Counted from the first letter of the stretch, positions 46,375 to 56,003 are shown. The stretch: 57,964 nucleotides of DNA from Pseudomonadales bacterium (GCA_022968985.1 JALJPK010000001.1:1-57964), one strand, 5' to 3'. The notes: generated from the letters alone by a model not told the origin. A program made the numbers and translations.

Positions 46375-47545
46375 TGAAAACGATAATAAAAGTGACAATA
46401 ATGATGCGATTAAACAAATTAATAACGATGTAAATGTCAAACAATCGCTTGATGAACAACCTGAAATCAAAATCAAAAACAAAGATTCTGTATTGTCAGA
46501 AGACTCCCCTGAATACGCATTGGATGAATCCAATGAAATCGATAAAAAACCTTTTTATATGTCTCTTAAATTTATAATAGCAACTTTATTTATTATTGGT
46601 TTTGTTGGGATTATATATTACCTGTCGCTTTCATTTAAAAGTCAAAGTTCACAATTACTGCAGTTAAAAACCAAAATTAACTCTGATATTATGGCTTTAG
46701 ATAAAAAACATAATTATCAAAATTCAATTACAAAATTGCAATCTTCAGTACTTCAATTAGAAACAAATGTTAAAAATAACACTATCGTTGATAATTCAGA
46801 ATTACAAAATCAAATTAATAAACAAGCGACACAGCTTGAACAATTACGCCAACAACTTGTAAATGCCGCCGCCCAATTAAATCGCAGTGAACAGTTCAAA
46901 ACAATTGAATGGCAGCTAGCCGAAGCTAAATATTTATTGAGAATTGCTCAACAACGTATTGTTATGGAAAAAGATGTTGTAGGGGCATTATCAGTATTAG
47001 TGGCAGTAGATGATGTGTTACTAAGTACACAAGATGTCAGTTTGTATAATATACGAGAAGTACTGACTCAAGATAAAAGTAAACTTGAAGTGGTACAAAA
47101 AATGGATATTGAAGGTGTTTATATCCAGTTAGGTAATATTCGTAATCAAGTCGAGCAGTTTAAGTATTTTGCAGAAGCTATAAATGAAATTGAAAATAAA
47201 AAAAGTTTTAAAGAAATATTTTTTGACAGTTTTAATGTTCGAGATATAAGTGGTGAGTATGTTGGTCAACTTGACCCTGTTCTTCATAATATAGCAAAAC
47301 AATCTTTAGTTTTAATGTTAGAGCAATCTCAATCATCTTTGTTAAATAATCAGCAAGACATCTTTGAATTGTCATTGGCTAAATGTAAAGTACAGTTAAC
47401 TCAATATTTTTCGACAGAAACACAGTTTGATTGGATTATTGGGCAGTTAAATACATTAGAGTCAATGAAGTTGTCACAAGAGCTACCTGATGTTTTAAAT
47501 ACAATTCAAGCATTAGATAATTATCTAATTAATTTGAGTAAATAA
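46367..47545 (+). CDS. hemX: HemX family membrane protein
   Basis: 392 residues from the ATG at 46367, which overlaps the end of hemD by eight bases; an earlier in-frame start at 46274 would lie inside hemD. A charged, Asn/Asp/Lys-rich cytoplasmic N-terminus, one transmembrane helix (about 66-88), a periplasmic coiled coil (about 92-170) and the HemX domain (EWQLAEAKYLLRIAQQRI to the end). Historically called a uroporphyrin-III C-methyltransferase, but this protein lacks methyltransferase motifs; its role in haem synthesis is not settled. Confidence 0.88.
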   Translation: MSNENDNKSDNNDAIKQINNDVNVKQSLDEQPEIKIKNKDSVLSEDSPEYALDESNEIDKKPFYMSLKFIIATLFIIGFVGIIYYLSLSFKSQSSQLLQLKTKINSDIMALDKKHNYQNSITKLQSSVLQLETNVKNNTIVDNSELQNQINKQATQLEQLRQQLVNAAAQLNRSEQFKTIEWQLAEAKYLLRIAQQRIVMEKDVVGALSVLVAVDDVLLSTQDVSLYNIREVLTQDKSKLEVVQKMDIEGVYIQLGNIRNQVEQFKYFAEAINEIENKKSFKEIFFDSFNVRDISGEYVGQLDPVLHNIAKQSLVLMLEQSQSSLLNNQQDIFELSLAKCKVQLTQYFSTETQFDWIIGQLNTLESMKLSQELPDVLNTIQALDNYLINLSK

Positions 47546-47547
47546 AT

Positions 47548-48675
47548 ATGAAATTAATACTTAAAGTTATTTTATGGTTGATCTTCATAGGGGGGATGGC
47601 GTTTGTTGGTCAGCATATGATGAATACACCCACTCATGTTCAAATTGTATTTGGTGATAAATTAGTTGAAATGAGTTTATGGCTTTTAGTACTGGCAGGA
47701 CTAGTTCTTAATATGGTGATTTATTTAGCCGTAAAAGCATCAAGTTTTATTAGACCAGTAGAAGCATATTATAGTTGGAGAGAAAAAACAAAAACGAAAA
47801 AAAGTTACCGTTTTTTAGCCGAAGCAATGTTTCAATGGTTTTCAGGTAATGTAAAAACTGCTGAAAAACAAGCTTTGTTAGCGAAAGCACAACAACCCAT
47901 TTTGTCACAATTGATGTTGGCTTATTTAAAACATAACTATCTAGATGCAATTAAAGAAGTTGAAAAAGTAGATGATCGATTTGTGCCGTTTTTACATTGG
48001 ATGCAGTTACAAAATTTAAATTCTCATGCCGATTATGTCAGCGCGTTACCCATTTTAAGGGAAGACGCATTAATATATAAAAAGAATGCTCAGTATTTAA
48101 AGACGGCAGTTAATGTATTTATTAATACAAATCAATACGAACACTTAGTAGGGTTGTATTCAAATATTAATAAATTATTACCTGAAGAATCAGAGCAGCT
48201 AAATAATGAAATCGCCCTAAAATATTTAGAACAGTGTTTGGGTGAGACTAATGCCGCGCAACTATTATTAAAACGCTATAAAAATCTTAATGTAAAAATG
48301 CAAAAAAATGCCATTGTACTTGAACAATATTCAATATTGGCGGCTAAATTATTGCCTGAAAACCAGGCCTTTAAAATTATGCAACAAACATCTGCCTCTA
48401 TACTGACTAGTGATATGGTTGTTGCATTTAATGATATTAAAATTGAGGCACATGAAAAACTCAAACAAATTGAAGTATGGATTCAATCTCACCAAAGTTT
48501 GGGTGTACTTCATTTAATGGCTTATAACAATTGTGTTGAGTTAGAGTTAACAACAAAAGCACAGGTTTATATTATAAGTTTCTATGAGTTAGAAAAAAAT
48601 CCGGCAGCAAAAATTAGATTGATGGCTTATTATCATGAAAAAAACCAACCTGAAAATGCGTTGAATCTATTGTAA
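47548..48675 (+). CDS. hemY: HemY family TPR membrane protein
   Basis: 375 residues. Two transmembrane helices at the N-terminus (about 4-22 and 40-62) and TPR-like helices after them. The HemY_N region is recognisable (VQIVFGDKLVEMSLWLLVLA, then FLAEAMFQWFSGNVKTAEKQ). It starts two bases after hemX. This is the gammaproteobacterial HemY-type TPR protein, not the unrelated protoporphyrinogen oxidase of Bacillus also named HemY. Last gene of the operon. Confidence 0.9.
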   Translation: MKLILKVILWLIFIGGMAFVGQHMMNTPTHVQIVFGDKLVEMSLWLLVLAGLVLNMVIYLAVKASSFIRPVEAYYSWREKTKTKKSYRFLAEAMFQWFSGNVKTAEKQALLAKAQQPILSQLMLAYLKHNYLDAIKEVEKVDDRFVPFLHWMQLQNLNSHADYVSALPILREDALIYKKNAQYLKTAVNVFINTNQYEHLVGLYSNINKLLPEESEQLNNEIALKYLEQCLGETNAAQLLLKRYKNLNVKMQKNAIVLEQYSILAAKLLPENQAFKIMQQTSASILTSDMVVAFNDIKIEAHEKLKQIEVWIQSHQSLGVLHLMAYNNCVELELTTKAQVYIISFYELEKNPAAKIRLMAYYHEKNQPENALNLL

Positions 48676-48701
48676 TAATAGAGTGTACTGAGTTGTTTTT
48701 A

Positions 48702-48732
48702 AAATTGAGTCATATATTTTGTGGCTCAATTT
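48702..48732 (+). terminator. Hairpin terminator after the hem operon
   Basis: An 8-bp perfect stem AAATTGAG / CTCAATTT extends inwards with wobble pairs (TCAT/GTGG). The downstream tail is AT-rich but not a clean T run. The following stretch to 49051 (about 320 bases) holds no gene that I can support. Confidence 0.6.
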
Positions 48733-49051
48733 AATTAATAAGTTTGATATGACTTAAATAAATAAAATTTACCTAAAAGAATATATAGTGAAGAAAAATA
48801 GCTCGATATTCACCCTTAAAAGAATTTTTTAAGCAGAATAAATACAAGTACCTATTAGTTTTGACTGGTGTTAGTAAAGCTATAGTAATTAAGGATTAAA
48901 AGGTTTGTAAAATAAAACATGCCTATTAAAACTTGAAGCAGAGGGACACAGTACTCGTTATAGACTCAATTATTAGACAAAGTGATTCTTCAAATGTACT
49001 ATCGCAATAATTATTTGTTCTAATATGAGTTTTCAAAGAGGTAAAGTTGTA

Positions 49052-49657
49052 ATGAAAAAAATATTAAGTGTTGCCGCAGTATTATTAAGTGTAACTGGCT
49101 TATCACATTCTGAGGAGCCTGTTGTGCCTGTAGTGCCTGATACAATGGAAGCTAGTACATTTATTGAACTAGATGCAGGTATTGTTGCATTAAATAGATC
49201 AAAAGCCCAAGAAAACGGTTATTACAGTACTGCAAAAACGATTACTACTTCAGTAGGTATAATTTTAGGTAATTTTCGTGGTGGAGTGGGTGTGATAGGT
49301 ATATTACCCGATAATTCAAGTCACGATAATTTGGTGGATTCAGAAGGTTTTCTTATGGATAATCCTGATGTTGCATTTGTTGGTTATAATGCGTTCGCAG
49401 GTGGTCGTTATTTATACTTAGAAAAATATGAATTTAACTTAGATGTTGGTTTAACTTCAATGGATGATTTTCAAGCAGGAAATGATGCCAGTGCTCAAAA
49501 AGGGACTTTAAAAACAAGTGGTGGTTTATTTATTCGCCCTAGTGTTAATTATTATATTACCTCATTTATTGGTGTACGTGCGTCGTATTTCCAAATGATT
49601 GGATCTGATACCACTGTTAAATCTATGATTACAGTCGGAGCAGTATTTAAACTGTAA
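49052..49657 (+). CDS. Small outer-membrane-type beta-barrel protein
   Basis: 201 residues from the ATG at 49052, preceded by AGAGGT; a start at 49025 would put nine residues before the signal peptide. Signal peptide about 1-20 (ends GLSHS), then a Pro-Val-rich linker and alternating amphipathic strands (STFIELDAGIVALNR to SMITVGAVFKL). Eight strands would fit an OmpA/OmpW-sized barrel. No specific family recognised. It has its own terminator and precedes the minor-pilin cluster on the same strand. Confidence 0.68.
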   Translation: MKKILSVAAVLLSVTGLSHSEEPVVPVVPDTMEASTFIELDAGIVALNRSKAQENGYYSTAKTITTSVGIILGNFRGGVGVIGILPDNSSHDNLVDSEGFLMDNPDVAFVGYNAFAGGRYLYLEKYEFNLDVGLTSMDDFQAGNDASAQKGTLKTSGGLFIRPSVNYYITSFIGVRASYFQMIGSDTTVKSMITVGAVFKL

Positions 49658-49681
49658 TGAATTTTACAACTTAAAATATAG

Positions 49682-49707
49682 AAAACACCTACGGGTGTTT
49701 TTTTTTG
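49682..49707 (+). terminator. Rho-independent terminator
   Basis: An 8-bp stem AAAACACC / GGTGTTTT with a 4-base loop and T run, after the outer-membrane-type gene. It separates that gene from the pilin cluster. Confidence 0.9.
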
Positions 49708-49814
49708 CATAAAAATTATGTTTGATTACTTGCTCATCTATAAATGTCTGTCTATATTAAATGTTCCGGTGCATGTAAAAAGGATTACCGGTTTATTTTA
49801 ATATGGATTAAACA

Positions 49815-50390
49815 ATGAAAATTTGGAATTATCGATATTCTGCTCAAAAGCAGATAACTCACTGTGGTTTTACAATAATCGAATTTATGGCTGTTATTGC
49901 GATTACAGCTATTTTAGCTACAGCATCAATCCCTTCGTACTCAAGTTATTTATCTGATCGAAAAATTCAACTGACTCAACAATCTATTTTTAGTACCTTA
50001 AGGCAGATTCGTTTACAGGCTATTACGCAAGCACAAAGTATTGTGATGTGTTCAAGTGTTGATCAAATTTCGTGCTCAAAAAATACAAATTCAAAAGACT
50101 GGAGCGCAGGTTGGATCGTTTTTGTGGATTTAAATAATAATAAAAAAAGGGACGTTAAAAATGAAGATATATTAATATTACAAAGCATAAATAAAAATCA
50201 AAATATAGTATGGAATCGAGGAGGCTACCTTGTTTATAACTATGAAGGTAAAGTTAATCAAAATGGATCTTTTTTTATATGTGCTGTAGCAGATGTAGAA
50301 AGTGAAAAGTCACGCTCAATTATAATCAATCGAGTAGGACGCCCTTATCTTTCAAAGTTAACTTCAAATGATAAACTTATTGTATGTTAG
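49815..50390 (+). CDS. fimT: Minor pilin, GspH/FimT type
   Basis: 191 residues. Prepilin peptidase site HCG|FTIIEFMAVIAI with Glu at mature position 5, preceded by a 17-residue leader with basic residues. The hydrophobic helix leads into the GspH/FimT globular domain, recognisable by LRQIRLQAITQAQSIVMC and the late WSAGWIVFVDLNNN motif. FimT-type minor pilins prime type IV pilus assembly and some bind DNA during uptake. First of a run of six pilus genes; its stop overlaps pilV. Confidence 0.87.
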   Translation: MKIWNYRYSAQKQITHCGFTIIEFMAVIAITAILATASIPSYSSYLSDRKIQLTQQSIFSTLRQIRLQAITQAQSIVMCSSVDQISCSKNTNSKDWSAGWIVFVDLNNNKKRDVKNEDILILQSINKNQNIVWNRGGYLVYNYEGKVNQNGSFFICAVADVESEKSRSIIINRVGRPYLSKLTSNDKLIVC

Positions 50391-50836
50391 TCAAAAATAC
50401 ACAGTTTGGTGTGGGTTTATTAGAAGTGTTAATCGCTTTATTTATTGTTAGTGTCTCATTAGTGACGATGGCAAAAGTTATCAATATAAATTTAAAACAA
50501 CAAACAAATATTTATAATAAAAGCAGCGCTACTTTTTTAGTGAATGATATGGTCGAGCGTATAAAAGCAAATTCTCAGCAAGATTATACGATAGAGAAAT
50601 CAAAACAAAACCCTGATTATAGTGATGAATTCTGTGAATTTAAACGATGTAATCCACAACAATTAAAACAATATGATGTAAATCAATGGCTGTATTTAAT
50701 TACAGAGCAACTACCCAATGCTAATGGGGTGATTAATAAAGTAGGCGATAAATATACAATAAAAGTGTATTGGGACAGTCATGAAGTAAAAGGATTATTT
50801 AACAACAATAAAGTAGAGGTTAAAATTATCATTTGA
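50384..50836 (+). CDS. pilV: Minor pilin PilV
   Basis: 150 residues. Short leader and cleavage site QFG|VGLLEVLIALFIVSVS with the conserved Glu5; the segment LLEVLIALFI is the PilV hallmark. The small C-terminal domain contains two nearby cysteines (EFCEFKRCN). Overlaps fimT by seven bases and pilW by four. Confidence 0.87.
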   Translation: MLVKNTQFGVGLLEVLIALFIVSVSLVTMAKVININLKQQTNIYNKSSATFLVNDMVERIKANSQQDYTIEKSKQNPDYSDEFCEFKRCNPQQLKQYDVNQWLYLITEQLPNANGVINKVGDKYTIKVYWDSHEVKGLFNNNKVEVKIII

Positions 50837-51894
50837 ATATATTTAAAAATAAAGGATTAAGCCTGGTTGAGTTGATGATTAGTAGTTTTATATCCGTTGT
50901 TATATTAATGGGGGTACTGCAACTAACCTTGGCAATTAACTCAAGTTATCTATTTCAAAATCAAGTTGCTCAAATTCAGGAAAATGTAAGATATACAATA
51001 AATGAATTAAGTACACAGATAAAAAATAGTCATATTTTTCCATTAGGTTGTGATGAAAACAGTAAAATAGCTAATTTATTATGGAATGAATCAATATTAC
51101 AATCCCCTGTAAATAACATGGGGTTAGGTTTGAATGTTATTAAAGCAGAAAAAAATACTAAATATGCCTATAGAAATTTAGAAAAAGCATTTGAAGGGTC
51201 GGATATTTTATATGTGGGTTTACTAAATTATGAAAAAAAATATACGAGTAATCAATATATAAAAAATGCAAATAAATGGATTTTAGATGATGATTATGAA
51301 CGTCCAAAAGAAGGTGTTATGTTGTTAATGGATGATAATTGTGATCAAACTTCAGTATTTATGGCAGACTTTTATAATTCTAATAATATATTAAACATCA
51401 ATAAAATCAATGAAATAGCGATTAAACAAAAAAGTAATAAAAATATAAATACCCAAAATTGTAGTTATTACACATTTGGTGATTTTTATTGTTTATCTGC
51501 TGATGCTAGTCAAATAAATGGATATCAACAATCAAGTGTAGATATATCTCATGTTAATTTATATCCAATTAAACAGAATTATTATTATGTAGCCAATTCT
51601 ACCCAAAAAGATAAAACAGGTAATTATTATCCTGCACTTTATCGAAATTCAGAAGAATTAGTGCAGGGTGTGGAAAAAATAAATATTCTATTAGGGGTTG
51701 ATTATAATAATGATAATGTACTAGACCAATATGTAAAAATTGAAAAACTTAATCGTAAACAATGGGTGGATGTTAAAATAATAAGAATTGAAATTAGTAT
51801 GCGGTCATTGGAGCGAGTTAAATTGGTAAACGGGTTAGACAATGATCGATATATAAGGAAGAATTTTACACAAACTATTTACCTAAGGAATTAG
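50833..51894 (+). CDS. pilW: Minor pilin PilW
   Basis: 353 residues. TTG start overlapping the pilV stop (TTGA); no better start exists because the prepilin leader is only eight residues (MNIFKNKG|LSLVELMISS, Glu5 present). A large C-terminal domain as usual for PilW, with VQGVEKINILLGVDYNNDN and the late DVKIIRIEISMRSLERV typical of the family. AGGATTA near the start lies within the gene, so translation probably depends on coupling to pilV. Confidence 0.88.
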   Translation: MNIFKNKGLSLVELMISSFISVVILMGVLQLTLAINSSYLFQNQVAQIQENVRYTINELSTQIKNSHIFPLGCDENSKIANLLWNESILQSPVNNMGLGLNVIKAEKNTKYAYRNLEKAFEGSDILYVGLLNYEKKYTSNQYIKNANKWILDDDYERPKEGVMLLMDDNCDQTSVFMADFYNSNNILNINKINEIAIKQKSNKNINTQNCSYYTFGDFYCLSADASQINGYQQSSVDISHVNLYPIKQNYYYVANSTQKDKTGNYYPALYRNSEELVQGVEKINILLGVDYNNDNVLDQYVKIEKLNRKQWVDVKIIRIEISMRSLERVKLVNGLDNDRYIRKNFTQTIYLRN

Positions 51895-51899
51895 ATTTA

Positions 51900-52514
51900 A
51901 TGATAAAAAAACAAACAGGTAGTGTTTTATTTATAGCATTAATAATGTTGTTAATTATATCCATGATAGCAGTAAGTTCAATAAGGACTAATCAGGCTGA
52001 AAGCATAATGTCAGATAATTATTCTGATAAAACCTATGCGCTACACATTGCTGAGATGGCATTAAGTGAAGTTGAGCAGTGGTTATTAACTGAAAATTTT
52101 ACTTTTTTTGACCTTATGGGTAATGGTTGCAAACAAACAAAATGTTTTAATTACGATTGTGTAAATGGATTATGTCTGACAGCTTTTATTGATCATTTAG
52201 GACGATGTATTAATACTCAAAAACAACCGTATTCTGATGGGACACTTAATACAAATAATCCATTAACAACTAATACTAAACCAGTCATTGTGTGGGATGA
52301 TCACCGATATCATAATAAAATAAAAAATGAACTAGACATTAATTTAATAGAAACTAAATTTATAGTTGAATTTTTTTGTTTTGATAGAACGATAGTCGAC
52401 ATTAAAAATAAATATAGTAGTTCACCTGTATATAGAATTACTGTTTTGGCTTATGGATCAAACCCTAATAATAAGGTTATGTTGCAGTCATTATTTACGG
52501 TGGGGAATACATGA
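51900..52514 (+). CDS. pilX: Minor pilin PilX
   Basis: 204 residues. The leader QTG|SVLFIALIMLLI and then ALHIAEMALSEVEQWL match PilX; as in other PilX proteins Glu5 is absent. In GspK-like tip complexes the pilin without Glu5 sits at the top. Several cysteines in the C-terminal half. Overlaps pilY1 by four bases. Confidence 0.85.
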   Translation: MIKKQTGSVLFIALIMLLIISMIAVSSIRTNQAESIMSDNYSDKTYALHIAEMALSEVEQWLLTENFTFFDLMGNGCKQTKCFNYDCVNGLCLTAFIDHLGRCINTQKQPYSDGTLNTNNPLTTNTKPVIVWDDHRYHNKIKNELDINLIETKFIVEFFCFDRTIVDIKNKYSSSPVYRITVLAYGSNPNNKVMLQSLFTVGNT

Positions 52515-54937
52515 TTAAATTTAATGTTGTTAAGATTATTGTTATAAGTTTAAGTTTATATTGTGCAATCGTTATGGCAAAAGACGAAGTTCCATTAATT
52601 AATGCTGATCTACCTCTAAAGATTCAACAAGAGTTATTGTTTAATCAAACCTGTGGTTTAGAAAGTGAAAATAATACGTTAAAAAGTTATATAAGTGCTA
52701 CTCAATTACACACTCAGGTTACCAGTCAATCATCCATAATATATCAATCATTTTATAAGTACTCAGCTAAAACCAATGAACAGGATGTGAAATGGCAAGG
52801 TGAAATAAAGGCTGTATTTGTTGACGAGTTTGGCCGAATACGAGAGGACTCAAATTCTGATTTTAAGCTTTCAGATGAGGACTCTGTTGTTGAATATTTA
52901 ACTGTAGACGGTACTGAATATTTTCAACGTTCATTTATTAATGGTGAGGTTTTAGTTAAAGATAATAAACTGAATCATATTGATAATTTTAAACCCATAT
53001 GGAAAGCGAGTAATTTACTAAATTCAATTGATTTAAATACAATCGAACAACGGGTCTATAAAAGTACTGAGTTAAAACGTTATATATTTACTCATATTAA
53101 TTCTACAACAATTGATTTTATTCCCAGTCAAACACTATTTAATTATACAGACAGATTTGAGTTAGGCGATTCTGATTTTGATGTCACTGCTTTGATTAAT
53201 TATATCCGAGGTAAAGAATTAGATTTTAGCCGAAACAGAGAAGTGATACCTGCACCTACAACTGATACTAAAACTAAAATACAAGTAGCTCGTTTGGGGG
53301 ATGTGGTTAATAGTGCGTTAACTATTGTTACTCAGCCTAATACGTTAAGTCTATTAAATATAGATGACAGTTATCAATTGTTTTTGGATAAATATAGGTA
53401 TCGTCGAAACATGCTTTATATTGGTGCCAATGATGGAATGTTACATGCGTTTAATGCAGGGTTTACGGATGAGTCATTAAGCGTAATAAATAGTCAGTTT
53501 GAACAATATTCAAACTATGCCATTGGAAGTGAGTTATGGGCTTTTATTCCGGAATTACTTATTCCGAAACTGAAAAAATTAATAAAAAAAGATTATCAAC
53601 ATCAGTATTATGTTGATGGTGATATACAAACATTTGATGTGAAAATTTTTAATGATGATGATACTCATCCAAATGGTTGGGGCACGATATTAGTATTTGG
53701 TTTGGGATCTGAATCGGTTGCTAGTGGGAATGTCTACCCCTCATATTATGTATTAGATATTACAGACCCTGAAGTTAAACCGCTTGTAATTGCGCATATT
53801 TCAAATCCTAACTTTAATAAAAGTAGCTCGTTAATAAAATTAGTAAAACAAAAAAATAGCAATGATAGTAGTTTTGCATGGAAGTTAGCTTTTGTTTCAA
53901 GTCAGAGTGTTCTGAAACCAGTTAATAGTTATGTGTTTTTATATGATCTTAAAACCCAGTATTTAGAAGAATATAACACAGGAATTAAAAATAGTTATGC
54001 TGCGAGTTTTAGTGTTGTTGATACCAATTTAGATGGATTTGATGATCTGTTGTATGTTGCTGTGAATGTAATGCAACAAGAAGAAACTATACCCAAACTA
54101 ATACCAATAAATACTACAAAAGTAAAAGGAAAGATATTACGTTTTCATTTAAACGATAATTCATTTTCAAATTTTATTTCATTAAATAACCAGTTAAATC
54201 ATGCGCCATTAATTCATGTTGATGGTTTTAATAAAGTTTGGTTATTTCAAGGTGTCGGACGATTTAAACAGTTAAATGATATTAAACATAAAACTGACGA
54301 TAATCAAAAATTACAAAACTATTTTGTTGCGCTAAAAGAACCCTTAGATAAGACATTTAATTTTAGTTTTGACGAGGTTATGTTAAATGATTTAGTGGAT
54401 ACAACGGATGTCAAAGTATTAAAAGGTGGTGAACTTGAATATACGGGGCAATCTATTTTATCAAATGAGTCAAACAATGAAATTCTGAACTTTGACAATC
54501 TAAAACAGCATATACACATAAATGCTGGCTGGAAAATTCGTCTTAATGATTTCAATAATACCTATTTACCTTTGGTTTTAAATCCACCTATATTAACCAA
54601 TCAAACTTTGATTTTTGAGCAATTTCTAGCTCCCAAAAATTTGTGTACGCACAAAAGTAAAAATATATTGAGTTATGTGGATTTTAGAACCGGTGTGACC
54701 AAATTTGAGATTAATCTTGGTGGGGCAGATATGGGTTTAATTAAATCACTAATAGATGATGCAGTTGTCATTAACGAGCTTCAAATTGATGTCGCAGCAA
54801 ACAATAAAATAATGCTCAACTATACTCAAAGTGGTGTTCAAATTATATCAAGTAATGAGAGCGGATCTGTATATTCAAGTTTTATAGAACCAATTGTAAT
54901 CAAACCCAAACGTTTGGCTTGGAAACAATTGTATTGA
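52511..54937 (+). CDS. pilY1: PilY1-like pilus tip protein, short form
   Basis: 808 residues with a signal peptide (about 1-23). The C-terminal PilY1 beta-propeller is clear: RRNMLYIGANDGMLHAFNAG, SYYVLDITDPEV, and a calcium-binding loop DTNLDGFDD at 504-512 (DxDxDG type). The N-terminal VWA-like part of the long PilY1 forms (about 1100-1200 residues) seems missing: I see no MIDAS DxSxS motif in the first 270 residues. PilY1 works with PilV, PilW and PilX at the pilus tip in adhesion and surface sensing. Confidence 0.88.
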   Translation: MIKFNVVKIIVISLSLYCAIVMAKDEVPLINADLPLKIQQELLFNQTCGLESENNTLKSYISATQLHTQVTSQSSIIYQSFYKYSAKTNEQDVKWQGEIKAVFVDEFGRIREDSNSDFKLSDEDSVVEYLTVDGTEYFQRSFINGEVLVKDNKLNHIDNFKPIWKASNLLNSIDLNTIEQRVYKSTELKRYIFTHINSTTIDFIPSQTLFNYTDRFELGDSDFDVTALINYIRGKELDFSRNREVIPAPTTDTKTKIQVARLGDVVNSALTIVTQPNTLSLLNIDDSYQLFLDKYRYRRNMLYIGANDGMLHAFNAGFTDESLSVINSQFEQYSNYAIGSELWAFIPELLIPKLKKLIKKDYQHQYYVDGDIQTFDVKIFNDDDTHPNGWGTILVFGLGSESVASGNVYPSYYVLDITDPEVKPLVIAHISNPNFNKSSSLIKLVKQKNSNDSSFAWKLAFVSSQSVLKPVNSYVFLYDLKTQYLEEYNTGIKNSYAASFSVVDTNLDGFDDLLYVAVNVMQQEETIPKLIPINTTKVKGKILRFHLNDNSFSNFISLNNQLNHAPLIHVDGFNKVWLFQGVGRFKQLNDIKHKTDDNQKLQNYFVALKEPLDKTFNFSFDEVMLNDLVDTTDVKVLKGGELEYTGQSILSNESNNEILNFDNLKQHIHINAGWKIRLNDFNNTYLPLVLNPPILTNQTLIFEQFLAPKNLCTHKSKNILSYVDFRTGVTKFEINLGGADMGLIKSLIDDAVVINELQIDVAANNKIMLNYTQSGVQIISSNESGSVYSSFIEPIVIKPKRLAWKQLY

Positions 54938-54944
54938 GGGTGTT

Positions 54945-55370
54945 ATGAATCAGGGTAATAAATATGTTAACAATGGTTTTTCATTAATTGAATTAATGGT
55001 AGTGGTGGCCATTTTGGGTATTATTATGGGGATTGCGGTGCCAAGTTATTCTAAGTATGTGAAATCTTCAAATAGAACTGACGCGACAATTGCTTTAGAA
55101 AGTATCAGAGGCTTTCAAACAAAATTTAAATTTGTTAATAATGTGTATGCATCAAATGTAAGTGATGTAGGAGGCAGTGATACCGAACATGGTTATTACG
55201 TATTGTCAGTCTCAACAGCTAAAGCGGATACAGGTTGTTCAGATGACGGTGTGTGTTTTATTGCTACGGCAAGTGTGAACCCAGCTAGTGATTCACAATC
55301 TGGTGATGTTGGTTGTACGACCATGACGATTGAAAGTAATGGCCGAAAATTACCCGAAGATTGTTTCTAA
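54945..55370 (+). CDS. pilE: Type IV pilin-like protein PilE
   Basis: 141 residues. Cleavage site NNG|FSLIELMVVVAILGII with Glu5; the N-terminal helix is classical type IVa. The C-terminal domain has four cysteines (positions about 108, 113, 124 and 140), the last pair closing a D-region near the end (CTTMTIESNGRKLPEDCF). Position at the end of the minor-pilin cluster matches PilE. It converges on the cheY-like gene, two bases away. Confidence 0.9.
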   Translation: MNQGNKYVNNGFSLIELMVVVAILGIIMGIAVPSYSKYVKSSNRTDATIALESIRGFQTKFKFVNNVYASNVSDVGGSDTEHGYYVLSVSTAKADTGCSDDGVCFIATASVNPASDSQSGDVGCTTMTIESNGRKLPEDCF

Positions 55371-55371
55371 G

Positions 55372-55734
55372 TTAATGTAATAACTTAGAAACTGCGCTGC
55401 TTAATCTAGGTGGATCAAATGGTTTGCTTAGCCATCCACTTGCGCCACTATTTCTTGCTTTCGATTTTTTATAGTCACTTGTTTCGGTTGTTAACATCAA
55501 TATTGGAGTGCCTTGATATTGTTCCATTCTGCGCATTTTAGAAACCATATTAATTCCTGTCATCCCGGGCATATTTACATCACTTATCACTAAATCAAAG
55601 TTTTGCTCCTTAGCAAAGTCTAGGGCTTCTTGGCCGTCCTGAGCTAATGTAATGGTGTGGCCATCAAGTTCTAAAATGTATTTTACTAATTGACGAATAC
55701 TTGTTTGATCATCAACTGCAAGGATATTAGCCAT
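55372..55734 (-). CDS. CheY-like single-domain response regulator
   Basis: 120 residues, one receiver domain. Acid pair Asp8-Asp9, phosphoacceptor Asp52 (VISDVNMPGMTG), Thr82-Thr83 and Lys104 (WLSKPFDPP). No output domain. It resembles CheY/PilG/PilH-type regulators that act by protein contact on a motor or kinase. Next to a pilin cluster, a role in twitching or surface chemosensing is plausible, but no chemotaxis genes are in the window. Its stop lies two bases from the pilE stop; it diverges from nirB. Confidence 0.9.
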   Translation of the reverse strand: MANILAVDDQTSIRQLVKYILELDGHTITLAQDGQEALDFAKEQNFDLVISDVNMPGMTGINMVSKMRRMEQYQGTPILMLTTETSDYKKSKARNSGASGWLSKPFDPPRLSSAVSKLLH

Positions 55735-55844
55735 TTGTACCTCTATTATTTATTCAAAATTATGTTCTGCAATAAGTGTAGTTCAAGTAAATACGTCTGT
55801 TTAGATTTCAAATTGTGCACGATTATTAGAATGTGTAAAAATGC

Positions 55845-55861
55845 TGCGCTTTTATGGTGCG
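55845..55861 (+). promoter_or_regulatory. NtrC-type binding site upstream of nirB
   Basis: TGCGCTTTTATGGTGCG matches the NtrC consensus TGCACYANNNTGGTGCA at 11 of 14 defined positions, with a perfect right half TGGTGC. It is centred about 118 bases before the predicted start of transcription, a usual enhancer distance. A second half-site TGCAC starts at 55816, 29 bases upstream, about three helical turns. Confidence 0.6.
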
Positions 55862-55944
55862 TATTTTTTGTTGTTAATGGGTTTGTTGAATCTGGTTTGT
55901 TGTAAAAGCTATATAATACAAGGGGTTGGCTTTAAAATATTAAC

Positions 55945-55961
55945 TTGGCATGTAACCTGCT
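55945..55961 (+). promoter_or_regulatory. Sigma-54 promoter of nirB
   Basis: TTGGCATGTAACCTGCT fits TGGCACG-N4-TTGCW at 10 of 12 positions, with the invariant GG (55947-55948) and GC (55959-55960) at the correct spacing. Predicted transcription start is near 55971, 33 bases before the ATG. AGAGG at 55994-55998 is the ribosome site. A TATAAT-like word at 55912-55917 has no good -35 partner. Confidence 0.7.
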
Positions 55962-56003
55962 TATGCTTGTGTATAAACCCAGAGTTAAAAGTTAGAGGCA
56001 GTT

